Below, one piece after another: positions 15,127 through 22,547 of a DNA stretch of 22,681 bases. The DNA is from an uncultured Alphaproteobacteria bacterium (GTDB taxonomy: Bacteria; Pseudomonadota; Alphaproteobacteria; Rhizobiales; Pleomorphomonadaceae): NCBI GenBank assembly GCA_937900425.1, contig CALCDT010000201.1:1-22681 (forward strand), given 5' to 3'. Position numbers and translations under genes: made by a program. The notes under the pieces were generated by a model. That model made no database searches. It had not been told where the DNA came from and saw nothing but the letters and a program-made list of their open reading frames with translations. How positions within the stretch are numbered: position 1 is the stretch's first letter; each line of letters begins with the position of its first letter.

Positions 15127-15216
15127 CGGCTCGCGACGGACGATGCGGAAAATCCCGAGACGCGCGGCCATCCCTGCACGCGCTCGTTGCTGCTGAGATT
15201 TGACGAAGGTAGAGAG

Positions 15217-15786
15217 ATGTTCGACGAACGAGAGAAGATTGCCCTGTTCATCGATGGTGCGAACCTTTATGCGACCGCCAAGGCGCTGGGTTTCGACATC
15301 GACTACAGGCGCCTTCTGAAGGAATTCGGCTCGAAGGGCTATTTGCTTCGGGCTCTTTATTATACGGCCCTTGCGGAAGATCAGGAATATTCTTCGATCC
15401 GCCCGCTGATCGACTGGCTCGACTACAACGGCTACAAGGTCGTCACCAAGCCGACCAAGGAGTTTTACGACGCAAGCGGCCGCCGCAAGATCAAAGGTTC
15501 GATGGACATCGAACTGGCCGTCGATGCGATGCTGCTGTGCGAATACGTCGACCACCTCGTTCTGTTCTCGGGCGACGGTGACTTCCGCTATCTGGTCGAG
15601 GCGATCCAGCGCAAGGGCCGCAAGGTCTCGGTCGTCTCCACGCTCCAGACCCAGCCGTCCATGGTCGCCGACGAACTGCGCCGCCAGGCCGACCACTTCA
15701 TCGACCTCGCCACCCTGCTGCCGAAGATCGGTCGTGACCCGTCCGAGCGGGTCCAGCGGACGGTCGAGCGCAACGTCGAGGAGTGA
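15217..15786 (+). CDS. NYN-domain (LabA/DUF88) protein
   Basis: A 189-residue single-domain protein of the NYN/LabA (DUF88) family, a PIN-like nuclease fold. The metal-binding acidic residues are in place: Asp13 in ALFIDGANLYAT, Asp97 and Asp103 in GSMDIELAVDAM, and Asp120 and Asp122 in LFSGDGDFRYLV. The family is predicted to cleave RNA; no substrate is known for this subgroup. The ATG at 15217 is chosen because AGGTAGAGAG lies just before it, and homologs of this kind begin with a short acidic segment before IALFIDG. It is divergent from rpoZ, and its stop overlaps the next gene's GTG start, so the two are coupled. Confidence 0.9.
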   Translation: MFDEREKIALFIDGANLYATAKALGFDIDYRRLLKEFGSKGYLLRALYYTALAEDQEYSSIRPLIDWLDYNGYKVVTKPTKEFYDASGRRKIKGSMDIELAVDAMLLCEYVDHLVLFSGDGDFRYLVEAIQRKGRKVSVVSTLQTQPSMVADELRRQADHFIDLATLLPKIGRDPSERVQRTVERNVEE

Positions 15787-16493
15787 GCGCCGCCTCGACG
15801 GCGTCCGAGGGCGGCGCCTCCGCCGCCTTTCCGGCCGAACCGGACCGCGATTGTCCGCGCTGCCCGCGGCTCGTCGCCTTTCGCGAAGCGGCCAGGGCCG
15901 CCGAGCCGACGTGGCACAACGCCCCGGTGGCGAGTTTCCTGCCATCGGGCGGGGAGGAACGGGTGCGCCTGCTCGTCGTCGGGCTGGCACCGGGCCTGCG
16001 CGGCGCCAACCGCACCGGACGGCCCTTCACCGGCGACTACGCCGGCGATCTTCTTTATGAAACCCTCGTCGAATTCGGCTTCGCCGCCGGCCGCTTCGAA
16101 GCGCGGCCCGACGACGGCCTGAGCCTCGTCGACGCGGCGGTGACCAACGCGGTGCGCTGCGTGCCGCCGGAGAACAAGCCGGTCGGCGCCGAGATCGCCG
16201 CCTGCCGCCCCTTCCTCGCCGCGACGGTCGGACGATTCGCGAAGCTGCAGGCGATCGTCGCCCTCGGCCGGATCGCCCACGATTCGGCCCTGCGGGCCCT
16301 CGCCCCGCATCTCGATCGCCCGCCGACCCGCTTCGCCTTCGCCCACGGCACGATGCACGCGGCGGCGGGACCGGCCGGTCCGCTGCTCTTCGCCGACAGC
16401 TACCACTGCTCGCGCTACAACACGAACACCGGCCGCCTCACGCCGGAGATGTTCCGCACGGTCTTCGCCGCGGTGCGCGAGCGCATCGGCTGA
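15783..16493 (+). CDS. Uracil-DNA glycosylase, family 5 (UDGb type)
   Basis: A 236-residue iron-sulfur uracil-DNA glycosylase that removes deaminated bases from DNA. Motif A, GLAPGLRGANRTGRPFTGD (67-85), is the family-5 form, which lacks the catalytic Asp or Asn of families 1 and 4. The second motif is HGTMH...FADSYHCSRYNTNTG near the C-terminus. Cys24, Cys27, Cys126 and Cys141 are placed as the four 4Fe-4S ligands. The start is GTG at 15783, overlapping the NYN stop as GTGA; the first 20 residues are Ala/Ser/Gly rich and look disordered. The overlap suggests coupled translation with the NYN protein. The next gene is convergent, with a 138-bp GC-rich gap lacking a clear terminator. Confidence 0.93.
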   Translation: MSAASTASEGGASAAFPAEPDRDCPRCPRLVAFREAARAAEPTWHNAPVASFLPSGGEERVRLLVVGLAPGLRGANRTGRPFTGDYAGDLLYETLVEFGFAAGRFEARPDDGLSLVDAAVTNAVRCVPPENKPVGAEIAACRPFLAATVGRFAKLQAIVALGRIAHDSALRALAPHLDRPPTRFAFAHGTMHAAAGPAGPLLFADSYHCSRYNTNTGRLTPEMFRTVFAAVRERIG

Positions 16494-16631
16494 GAGGCCG
16501 GGCGTCGGCTCAAGACGAGGGAACTATCCGTTTCGGCAGGCGCAGGCGCCGCCCCTCCGGGCCCTCCCGGCCTCGGGCCGCCCGTCATCTCCGCGGGGCG
16601 CCCGTCGGAGAGGAAAGCGACGCCGGCCCGG

Positions 16632-17342
16632 TCAGCCGATGGCGTCGATGCAATAGGCCATCCAGCCGCCGGCGGGGGCGTAGAGCGTGGCGGCGGCCAC
16701 CGCGATCAGCGCCCCGCCCATGGCGATTCGGAGCCGCGGCTTGCGGGCGAGGCCGCGCAAGCCGCCGATGCCGAGCGCGGCCGCGGTGACCGACGGCATC
16801 GTGCCGAGGGCGAAGCCGGCCATCACCCCCGCCCCGCCGGCGGCGCTTCCCGTCAGCATGGCGTAGAACAGTCCGCCGTAGACCATGCCGCAGGGCAGAA
16901 AGCCCCAGGCGAGGCCCGAAGCGAAGGAGGCAGGCCCGGCGTAGCCGGCGAGCGCCGGCGCGGCGCGGCCGATCCGCAGCGTGATCGGTCGCGTCACCCG
17001 GTCGATCAGGGCGAGCGAAGGGGCAAGGCCGGTCAGCGTCAGGCCGATCCAGGCGAGCGTGACCGCGGCGCCCCACTGCAGCAGCCGGTAGGCCAGCGCC
17101 TGGTCGAAGAGCCCGTAGACCGAGGATCCGGCGAGCCCCACCGCAGCGCCGGCGGTGACGTAAGCCGTCGCCTTGCCCGCCTGGGCCAGCAACAGCACCT
17201 CGAGCCGCTTGCCGACGCTCTCCTCGCCGGAGAAGGCGAACATGATGGTCGAGGCGACGGCCCCGCACATGCCGGCGCAGTGCAGGCTGCTGGCGAGGCC
17301 GAGCAGCAGACCGCCGATCAGGGTGAGTTCGCTCGCGTCCAT
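16632..17342 (-). CDS. TauE/SafE-like (UreH/DsbD_2-type) membrane protein
   Basis: A 236-residue inner-membrane protein with about six hydrophobic segments. It carries the motif GLLLGLASSLHCAGMCGAVAS (9-29), split by its paired cysteines Cys22 and Cys26, and a second half motif GLAWGFLPCGMVYGGLFYA. These are the hallmarks of the UreH-like/sulfite exporter TauE-SafE group related to DsbD transmembrane domains. Relatives are found near cbb3 oxidase and copper-handling genes, but none is adjacent here, so its cargo or electron partner is unknown. The ATG at 17342 is preceded by GGAG five bases upstream, so the longer open frame to 17399 is not used. It stands alone between a convergent glycosylase and a repeat-bearing intergenic region. 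Confidence 0.85.
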   Translation of the reverse strand: MDASELTLIGGLLLGLASSLHCAGMCGAVASTIMFAFSGEESVGKRLEVLLLAQAGKATAYVTAGAAVGLAGSSVYGLFDQALAYRLLQWGAAVTLAWIGLTLTGLAPSLALIDRVTRPITLRIGRAAPALAGYAGPASFASGLAWGFLPCGMVYGGLFYAMLTGSAAGGAGVMAGFALGTMPSVTAAALGIGGLRGLARKPRLRIAMGGALIAVAAATLYAPAGGWMAYCIDAIG

Positions 17343-17857
17343 GACGTCTCCGCGGCGGCGGCGCCACCGCCCGTTTGCGCCAGACCAACCACGGATCACC
17401 CGGCGGCGCCATGAGCGAGATCAAACACGGGAAGGAAAGAGGGGCATTCGTCCCCGGCTCGGCCCCTGTCGACCGGTCGGGAGGTTCTTCGCACCGTCCC
17501 GGCCGATCGCAGGCGCCGCGGTGTCATATGGTCGTGCTCTTGAACCGACCGCCTTTCGCCCTCACCCGTGCGCCGACGGGCCGAGCTCACGACGGCTCCG
17601 GATCTCGATGGAACCAGCGCGCCGGGCACCCTTCCAAAGAGCTCTCCTCCGTCATTCACGCGCACGCGGGACCTCAGCCCTCCGCGTGGGCGACGCTTGA
17701 GAATCGCGCGGGCCCCCGACGCTCCCGCACCATCGAAATCGCCGGCCGTTCCCCCGTCGCCCGCTGGATTCTCGCGTGCGCGGGAATGGCGATGGAGAGG
17801 CCTTCCGGCAACGACGACGGGAAGGTCGCAGTGGGGGCGCTTCGAACCAACGCGGCG
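17343..17857. other. 515-bp intergenic region at the end of the C-P lyase operon
   Basis: It lies upstream of the TauE-like gene and downstream of the last phn-operon gene; both are on the minus strand. No real gene is seen; the open frames on both strands are Arg/Pro/Ser rich and cross the repeat element at 17651-17790. I found no classical terminator just after the oxidoreductase stop. A promoter for the TauE-like gene is expected near 17345-17450 but is not identified. Confidence 0.45.
17651..17790. repeat. REP/MITE-like element with imperfect inverted ends
   Basis: The left arm 17651-17677 (GTCATTCACGCGCACGCGGG followed by ACCTCAG) is mirrored by the right arm 17764-17790. On the minus strand the right arm reads GCCATTCCCGCGCACGCGAG followed by AATCCAG. 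The arms match at 21 of 27 positions, including an 11-base core CGCGCACGCG plus a flanking base. The 86 bp between them contain further small palindromes such as GCGTGGGCGACGC. Each arm resembles the common intergenic bacterial repeat with ATTCCCGCG...GGAATCCAG ends. No transposase is present, so it would be a non-autonomous element. Confidence 0.6.
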
Positions 17858-19141
17858 TCAGAACCGGTCGGAGACGAGATGGACGAGGCCGGCGCCGACC
17901 CGGTAGCCGGCTTCCTTCACCGCCCGCAGCGGCGCCGCTTCGGCCTTCGCCACCGGCAGCGGCATCGCCTCGAGCGGGCGTTCGCCGAGGAGATGTTCGG
18001 CAAGCGCCCGCCCGAACACGGTCCCCGGCGCGATGCCGCGGCCGTTGTAGCCGGCGACGGCGAGGATGCCCTCCCCGAGCACGTGGAGCCGCGGCAGGTT
18101 GTCGGCGGTCATCCCGATCTTGCCGTACCAGGCGCTCTCGAACGGGATGCCGGCGAGTTGCGGGAACACCCGCGTCATCGCCCGCTCGGCCCAGGCGCGG
18201 TGGACGGCGGCGTCCGGCGCTTCGAGCGCCCCGACGCTGCCGAAGACGAGCCGCCCGGCGGCATCGAGGCGGAACGAGCTCAGCACCTCGCGGGTGTCCC
18301 AGCAGCCCTCGCCGCCGGCGAGGATCCCGGCGCGGAGGACCGCCGGCAGCGGCGCGGTGGCGAAGTTGAAATAGGGCAGATGGACCTGCTGGCCGCGAAG
18401 CTCGGGAAAGACCCGGCTGGCGTAGGCGTCTCCCGCGGCGACGACACGCCGGGCGAGAAGCGCGCCCGTTGGCGTCGTCAGCCGCCAGCCCGCTCCGGCC
18501 CGCTCCACGCCGCCGACCGGCGAGCCGGTGTGGATGCGTGCACCCGCCCGCAGCGCCGCGCCGGCGAGGCCGCGCGCGTAGGCGAGCGGCTGAATCGTTC
18601 CGGCACGGCGATCGAGCAGCGCCCCGGCGTAGCGGCCACCGCCGATCCGCCAGCGGGTCTCTTCGGCATCGAGCAGTTCGACCGGCGCCTGATAGGCCCG
18701 CCACTGCCGGGCGCGATCCTCGACGTCGGCGAGCCCTTCGGCCCCGACCGCGCAATGCAGCGTGCCGGCGTGGACCGCCTCGCAGGCGATGCCGTGGCGG
18801 GCGACGAGATCGAACACCACCTGCGGCGCGCCGCCGAGGAAGCGCAGCAGCCGGTCGCCATAGTCCGGGCCGAGGGTGGCGAGCAGCGCCTCGGGCTTCA
18901 CCCACATGCCGGCGTTGACGAGGCCGACGTTGCGGCCGGACCCGCCGAAGCCGATCGCCTCGGCCTCCAGCACGGTGACGGCGACGCCGGCTTCGGCGAG
19001 ATGCAGAGCCGTCGAAAGACCGGTGTAGCCGGCGCCGATCACGGCGACGTCGGTTTCCGCGGGGCCGAGCAGGGCGTCGGTCGGGGGAGCCGGCGGCGCG
19101 GAGGCGCCCCAGAGGCCGTGGCTGTTCGCGTCGAGGGACAT
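17858..19141 (-). CDS. DAO-family FAD-dependent oxidoreductase (PuuB-like) at the end of the C-P lyase operon
   Basis: A 427-residue flavoprotein of the D-amino-acid-oxidase superfamily, the group that oxidises amines and amino acids (gamma-glutamylputrescine oxidase, glycine oxidase). The FAD Rossmann motif is VAVIGAGYTGLSTALHLAEAG with VTVLEAE, followed by GFGGSGRNVGLVNAG, typical of PuuB-like enzymes. The C-terminal flavin-binding segment is LAVAGYNGRGIAPGTVFG. The ATG at 19141 is chosen because it leaves about 30 residues before the Rossmann strand; no good Shine-Dalgarno is seen, so the start is less certain. It follows phnN after 94 bp on the same strand. Oxidation of an aminophosphonate or of a C-P lyase product is inferred only from position. 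No signal peptide is seen. Confidence 0.85.
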   Translation of the reverse strand: MSLDANSHGLWGASAPPAPPTDALLGPAETDVAVIGAGYTGLSTALHLAEAGVAVTVLEAEAIGFGGSGRNVGLVNAGMWVKPEALLATLGPDYGDRLLRFLGGAPQVVFDLVARHGIACEAVHAGTLHCAVGAEGLADVEDRARQWRAYQAPVELLDAEETRWRIGGGRYAGALLDRRAGTIQPLAYARGLAGAALRAGARIHTGSPVGGVERAGAGWRLTTPTGALLARRVVAAGDAYASRVFPELRGQQVHLPYFNFATAPLPAVLRAGILAGGEGCWDTREVLSSFRLDAAGRLVFGSVGALEAPDAAVHRAWAERAMTRVFPQLAGIPFESAWYGKIGMTADNLPRLHVLGEGILAVAGYNGRGIAPGTVFGRALAEHLLGERPLEAMPLPVAKAEAAPLRAVKEAGYRVGAGLVHLVSDRF

Positions 19142-19235
19142 GGGGCGGGACCCGGATCTGCGGCGGGCGGCGGACGACGCCCGATTCGACCCGGAGCATG
19201 TCCGATGGCGCGGGCGCCGTGAAGAGGCGCAGGGG

Positions 19236-19889
19236 TCAGTCGTTCCCCTGCCCCCGCTTCGCGCCGGGACATCGGCCGGACAGGACGGCGCTCTCGATGG
19301 CGGCGAGGAACGACGCCTCGGCGTCGGCGAGGGCACCGCTGTTGTCGACGACGTGGACGGGAAGGTCCCCGGTCTCGATTTCGACGACGCGCTCCAGCCG
19401 GCCGGCGATCTCCCCGGCGCTCTCGCGCCCGCGCCGGGCCAACCGCTCGCGGCGCGCTTCGAGCGAGGCGGTGACCGTGAGGACGAGAACGCGGGGGAAA
19501 CGCGCGGCGATCGCCGGGAGGGCGTGGCGCGACACGTTGGCGACGACCGTGCGCCCGCGGGCGATCTCCTCGTCGAGGCCGGCAGGAAGTCCGTAGTAGA
19601 GGCCGTGGGCGCCCCAGGTCACGGCGAAGGCGCCGGCCCGCGCGGCGTCGGCGAAGGCTTCGGCGCTGAGGCTGTCGTGGTCTTCGGCGGCCGGATCGCA
19701 TTCCCGGGTGATGCAGCGGCGCACGAAGACGACGGCGGGATCGACCGCGAGTGCGCAGCGGGCAGAGGCGAGCAGCGTGTCCTTGCCGACGCCGCTCGGC
19801 CCGACGACGGCGACGAAGGTGCCGGGCGCGCCGGCCCCCGCCTCGTCCTCCGCGGCAAGATCCTGCGGCGCCCCGCTGCCGGTCGTCAT
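19236..19889 (-). CDS. phnN: Ribose 1,5-bisphosphate phosphokinase PhnN
   Basis: A 217-residue P-loop kinase of the guanylate-kinase fold that phosphorylates ribose 1,5-bisphosphate to PRPP, recycling the sugar product of C-P lyase. The Walker A motif is GPSGVGKDTLL. Further PhnN landmarks are RRCITRE, HDSLSAEAFADAARAGAFAVTWGAHGL (as two adjoining parts), YYGLPAGLDEEIARGRTVVANVSR and the lid RRERLARRGRES. An N-terminal segment of about 22 Ala/Gly/Glu-rich residues precedes the first strand. The start ATG at 19889 overlaps the phnM stop as ATGA, so the two are translationally coupled, as expected for consecutive steps of one pathway. Confidence 0.95.
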   Translation of the reverse strand: MTTGSGAPQDLAAEDEAGAGAPGTFVAVVGPSGVGKDTLLASARCALAVDPAVVFVRRCITRECDPAAEDHDSLSAEAFADAARAGAFAVTWGAHGLYYGLPAGLDEEIARGRTVVANVSRHALPAIAARFPRVLVLTVTASLEARRERLARRGRESAGEIAGRLERVVEIETGDLPVHVVDNSGALADAEASFLAAIESAVLSGRCPGAKRGQGND

Positions 19890-21025
19890 GCCACCCGCGC
19901 CCCCTCGCGCCAGACCTCGCGCACCACCGGCACGGCCTCGTCGCGCAGGACCCGGACGAGATCGGCGCGCCGGCCGACCTCGATGGCACCGCGGTCGAAC
20001 AGACCCACCGCCTCGGCCGGACGCTTCGACACCATGCCGACGGCCCGCGGCAGCGAGATCGCCGGCTCGACATCGGCGAGGAAGAAGGCCGACTGGATCA
20101 GGCTGAAAGGAATATAGTCCGACGACAGGATGTCGAGGAGACCATCCGCCGCAAGGTCGCGGGCCGAAACGTTGCCCGAGTGCGAGCCGCCGCGGATGAC
20201 GTTGGGCGCTCCCATCAGCACCGAAAGGCCGGCCTGCGACGAGGCCCGCGCCGCCATTCGGGTCGTCGGAAACTCCGCGATCCGCACGTCGAAGGCGACC
20301 GACTCGGCGACGTGCTCCTCGGTCGCGTCGTCGTGGCTCGCCAGCATGACGCCGCGCGCCCGGCAGGCCTCGGCGATCGCCCGCCGGTTGGCCGGCGCGT
20401 TGACCCGGGACTGCTCGATGCGGTCCTCGACGAACCTGCGAAAATCCGGGTCGTTCAGGTTGAGCTTCGGCTGGTAGTAGATCGAATAGGCCTCGAGGCT
20501 GACGAACTGGCGCTGACCCGGGGCGTGGTCCATCAGCGAGGCGAGGCGCACGCGCGGATCCTCGGCGAAATAGCCGTAGTCCTCGAAGCAGTTCGGCGCC
20601 GAGACCTCGCAGCGCAGGTGGATGAAGTGGTCGGCCCGCAGCCGGCCGCGAGCGCCGGCCTGCTCGATCACGTCGGCGACCTCGCGCATGTCGCGGCCGG
20701 TGAGGAACTGGTTCTCGTCGGAGCCGAGCCGGATGGCGTCGAGCACCGTCGTCACCCCGGCGGTGGCGAGCTGGGCGTCGTGGGCCTGCACGGCGGCATG
20801 CGGATTCCAGCGAACCTTCGGCCGCGGCTGGATGTGGCTTTCCAGATGGTCGGTGTGAAGCTCGACGAGGCCGGGAACGAGGAACTCGCCGCCAAGGTCG
20901 TGGCCGACACGCGATGGTCCCTCGCCGATCTCCGCGATCACGCCGTCGCGCACGACGACCGACCCGTGGATCACCGCGTCGGGCGTGACGATCCCGGCGT
21001 TGCTGAAGACGGTTTCCCTCACCAT
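19886..21025 (-). CDS. phnM: Alpha-D-ribose 1-methylphosphonate 5-triphosphate diphosphatase PhnM
   Basis: A 379-residue amidohydrolase-fold enzyme that removes diphosphate from ribose 1-phosphonate 5-triphosphate, giving the PhnJ substrate. The metal-binding start is PGLVELHTDHLESHIQPRP, followed by AVQAHDAQLATAGVTTVLDA, RADHFIHLRCEV, MLASHDDATEEHV, MGAPNVIRGGSHSGN and LSSDYIPFSLIQSAF, all PhnM landmarks. The frame is open well into phnL, but the ATG at 21025 gives the family length and begins just before the first beta-sandwich strand. GGGGAG lies about 11 bases upstream, slightly far. It is 34 bp downstream of phnL and overlaps phnN by four bases. Confidence 0.96.
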   Translation of the reverse strand: MVRETVFSNAGIVTPDAVIHGSVVVRDGVIAEIGEGPSRVGHDLGGEFLVPGLVELHTDHLESHIQPRPKVRWNPHAAVQAHDAQLATAGVTTVLDAIRLGSDENQFLTGRDMREVADVIEQAGARGRLRADHFIHLRCEVSAPNCFEDYGYFAEDPRVRLASLMDHAPGQRQFVSLEAYSIYYQPKLNLNDPDFRRFVEDRIEQSRVNAPANRRAIAEACRARGVMLASHDDATEEHVAESVAFDVRIAEFPTTRMAARASSQAGLSVLMGAPNVIRGGSHSGNVSARDLAADGLLDILSSDYIPFSLIQSAFFLADVEPAISLPRAVGMVSKRPAEAVGLFDRGAIEVGRRADLVRVLRDEAVPVVREVWREGARVA

Positions 21026-21059
21026 CGGATACTGAACTCCCCTTCGTGTTCCGCCGTCC

Positions 21060-21767
21060 TCACGCCGCCGTCCGCGCGGCGGCGAAGCCCGAGACGTCGA
21101 TGACGACGTCGGCCACCGCCTCGCGGACGTCGCGATCATGGAAGATGCCGAGCAGCGCGACCCCCTGCCGCTTCTTCTCGGCGACGAGATCGACCACCAC
21201 GGCCCGGTTGACCGCGTCGAGCGACGCGGTCGGCTCGTCGAGCAGCAGGATCGGGTGGTCGGTGATGAAGCCACGGGCGATGTTGACCCGCTGCTGCTCG
21301 CCGCCGGAGAAGGTGGCGGGCGGCAGGCCCCACAGCGCCTCCGGCAGGTTGAGGCGATGCAGCAGCATAGCCGCCTTCTCCCGTGCCGACTGCCGGCTCT
21401 CGCCGCGCTCGACCAGCGGCTCGGCGGCGACGTCGAGGGCGGAAACCCGCGGCACGGCGCGCAGGAACTGCGAGACGTAGCCGATGGTCCGGCGCCGGAC
21501 GTCGAGGACGGTGCGCGGATCGGCGCTCGCGACGTCGACGAGACGGCCGTCGTGGCGGACGATGATCTGGCCGCTATCGACGCCGTAGTTGCCGTAGACC
21601 ATTTTCAGGATCGAGCTCTTGCCGACGCCGGAGGGGCCGCCGAGCACGGCGCAGCGGCCGGCCTCGATCGAAAAGGACGCGCCGGAGATCACCGGCAGCC
21701 TCATGCCGCCGCGCAGGTGCATCACGAAGCTCTTGGAAATCTCGGAGACGACGAGAGGGACGGGCAT
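21060..21767 (-). CDS. phnL: C-P lyase complex ABC-type ATPase PhnL
   Basis: A 235-residue ABC-type ATPase of the C-P lyase system, which binds the core complex rather than a membrane permease. Walker A is GPSGVGKSSILKMVYGNY, the Q-loop lies at VSQFLRAVPRVSALDVAAEP, the ABC signature is FSGGEQQRVNIARG and Walker B is ILLLDEPTASLD, followed by the H-loop FHDRD. The segment QFLRxxPRVSALD with MxxLNLPEALWGLPPATFSGG is characteristic of PhnL rather than of transport ATPases. It begins 3 bp after the phnK stop, which indicates a tight operon. Confidence 0.95.
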   Translation of the reverse strand: MPVPLVVSEISKSFVMHLRGGMRLPVISGASFSIEAGRCAVLGGPSGVGKSSILKMVYGNYGVDSGQIIVRHDGRLVDVASADPRTVLDVRRRTIGYVSQFLRAVPRVSALDVAAEPLVERGESRQSAREKAAMLLHRLNLPEALWGLPPATFSGGEQQRVNIARGFITDHPILLLDEPTASLDAVNRAVVVDLVAEKKRQGVALLGIFHDRDVREAVADVVIDVSGFAAARTAA

Positions 21768-21770
21768 CGG

Positions 21771-22547
21771 TCAGACCGCCAGGACGGAGGAGACGAGAAG
21801 TTGGGTATAGGGCGCGCGCGGGTCATCGAGAACCCGGTCGGTGAGCCCGGCCTCGATGACGTGGCCGTCCTTCATCACCATCATCCGCCGCGACAGCAGC
21901 CGTGCGACCGCGAGGTCGTGGGTGACGACGATGGCGGCGAGACCGAGGTCGTTGACGAGGCCGCGGAGCAGGTCGAGCAGGCGCGCCTGCACCGAGACGT
22001 CGAGGCCGCCGGTCGGCTCGTCCATGAAGACGAGGCGGGGCGCGGTGACGAGGTTGCGGGCGATCTGCAGGCGCTGGCGCATGCCGCCGGAGAAGGCGCG
22101 GGGCTGGTCGTCGATGCGGTCCGCGCCGATCTCGACCCGGCCGAGCCATTCTGTCGCCGTGTCGCGGATGCGGCCGTAGTGCCGCTCGCCGACCGCCATC
22201 AGCCGCTCGCCGACGTTGGCGCCGGCCGACACCGTCATGCGCAGTCCGTCGGCCGGGTTCTGGTGGACGAAACCCCAGTCGGTGCGCATCAGCAGCCGCC
22301 GCTCGGCCTCGCTCATCCGGTAGAGGTCGCGCCATTCGCCGTCGCGCATCCGGTAGGAGACGCAGCCGGCGCTCGGCGTCAGCCGGGTCGACAGGCAGTT
22401 GAGCAGCGTCGTCTTGCCCGAGCCGGATTCGCCGACGACCGCCAGCACCTCCCCCGGCCACAGCTCGAAGGTGACGTCCTCGCAGCCGGTGCGGGCGCCG
22501 TAGTATTTCGACAGCGCGGAGACGCGCAGCAGCGGTTCGTCGCTCAT
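21771..22547 (-). CDS. phnK: C-P lyase complex ABC-type ATPase PhnK
   Basis: A 258-residue ABC-type ATPase that binds the PhnGHIJ core of C-P lyase. Walker A is GESGSGKTTLLNCLS. The family segments RTDWGFVHQNPADGLRM and VSAGANVGERLMAVGERHYG contain the Q-loop. The ABC signature is FSGGMRQRLQIARN and Walker B is LVFMDEPTGGLD, with the H-loop at VVTHDLAV. The frame is open to 22613, but the ATG at 22547 overlaps the phnJ stop as ATGA and starts just before the first strand, so it is the real start. Coupling to phnJ fits the known PhnJ-PhnK contact in the complex. Confidence 0.96.
   Translation of the reverse strand: MSDEPLLRVSALSKYYGARTGCEDVTFELWPGEVLAVVGESGSGKTTLLNCLSTRLTPSAGCVSYRMRDGEWRDLYRMSEAERRLLMRTDWGFVHQNPADGLRMTVSAGANVGERLMAVGERHYGRIRDTATEWLGRVEIGADRIDDQPRAFSGGMRQRLQIARNLVTAPRLVFMDEPTGGLDVSVQARLLDLLRGLVNDLGLAAIVVTHDLAVARLLSRRMMVMKDGHVIEAGLTDRVLDDPRAPYTQLLVSSVLAV

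Larger units (their letters stand above)
14570..15216. other. 647-bp divergent intergenic region between rpoZ and the NYN gene
   Basis: No convincing gene is found. Short open frames (for example 14845-15126, plus) give Arg-rich residues without family pattern. AT content rises locally around 14720-14830 (ATTTTGAGTGGAACGTTTCG and the ACATAAATCG stretch), which is where promoters for the two divergent genes would be expected, but no pair of boxes is good enough to call. The rpoZ-side leader has a bulged hairpin at 14603-14632, and the NYN-side 200 bp hold a series of small inverted repeats described separately. Confidence 0.5.

Noticed and set aside
16494..16631. Possible terminator between the glycosylase and TauE-like genes
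   Set aside because: Several short GC-rich complementary segments exist, but none forms a long stem followed by a T run on either strand.
17396..17665. Small open frames on both strands in the region after the C-P lyase operon
   Set aside because: No conserved residues, and some cross the palindromic repeat; treated as non-coding.
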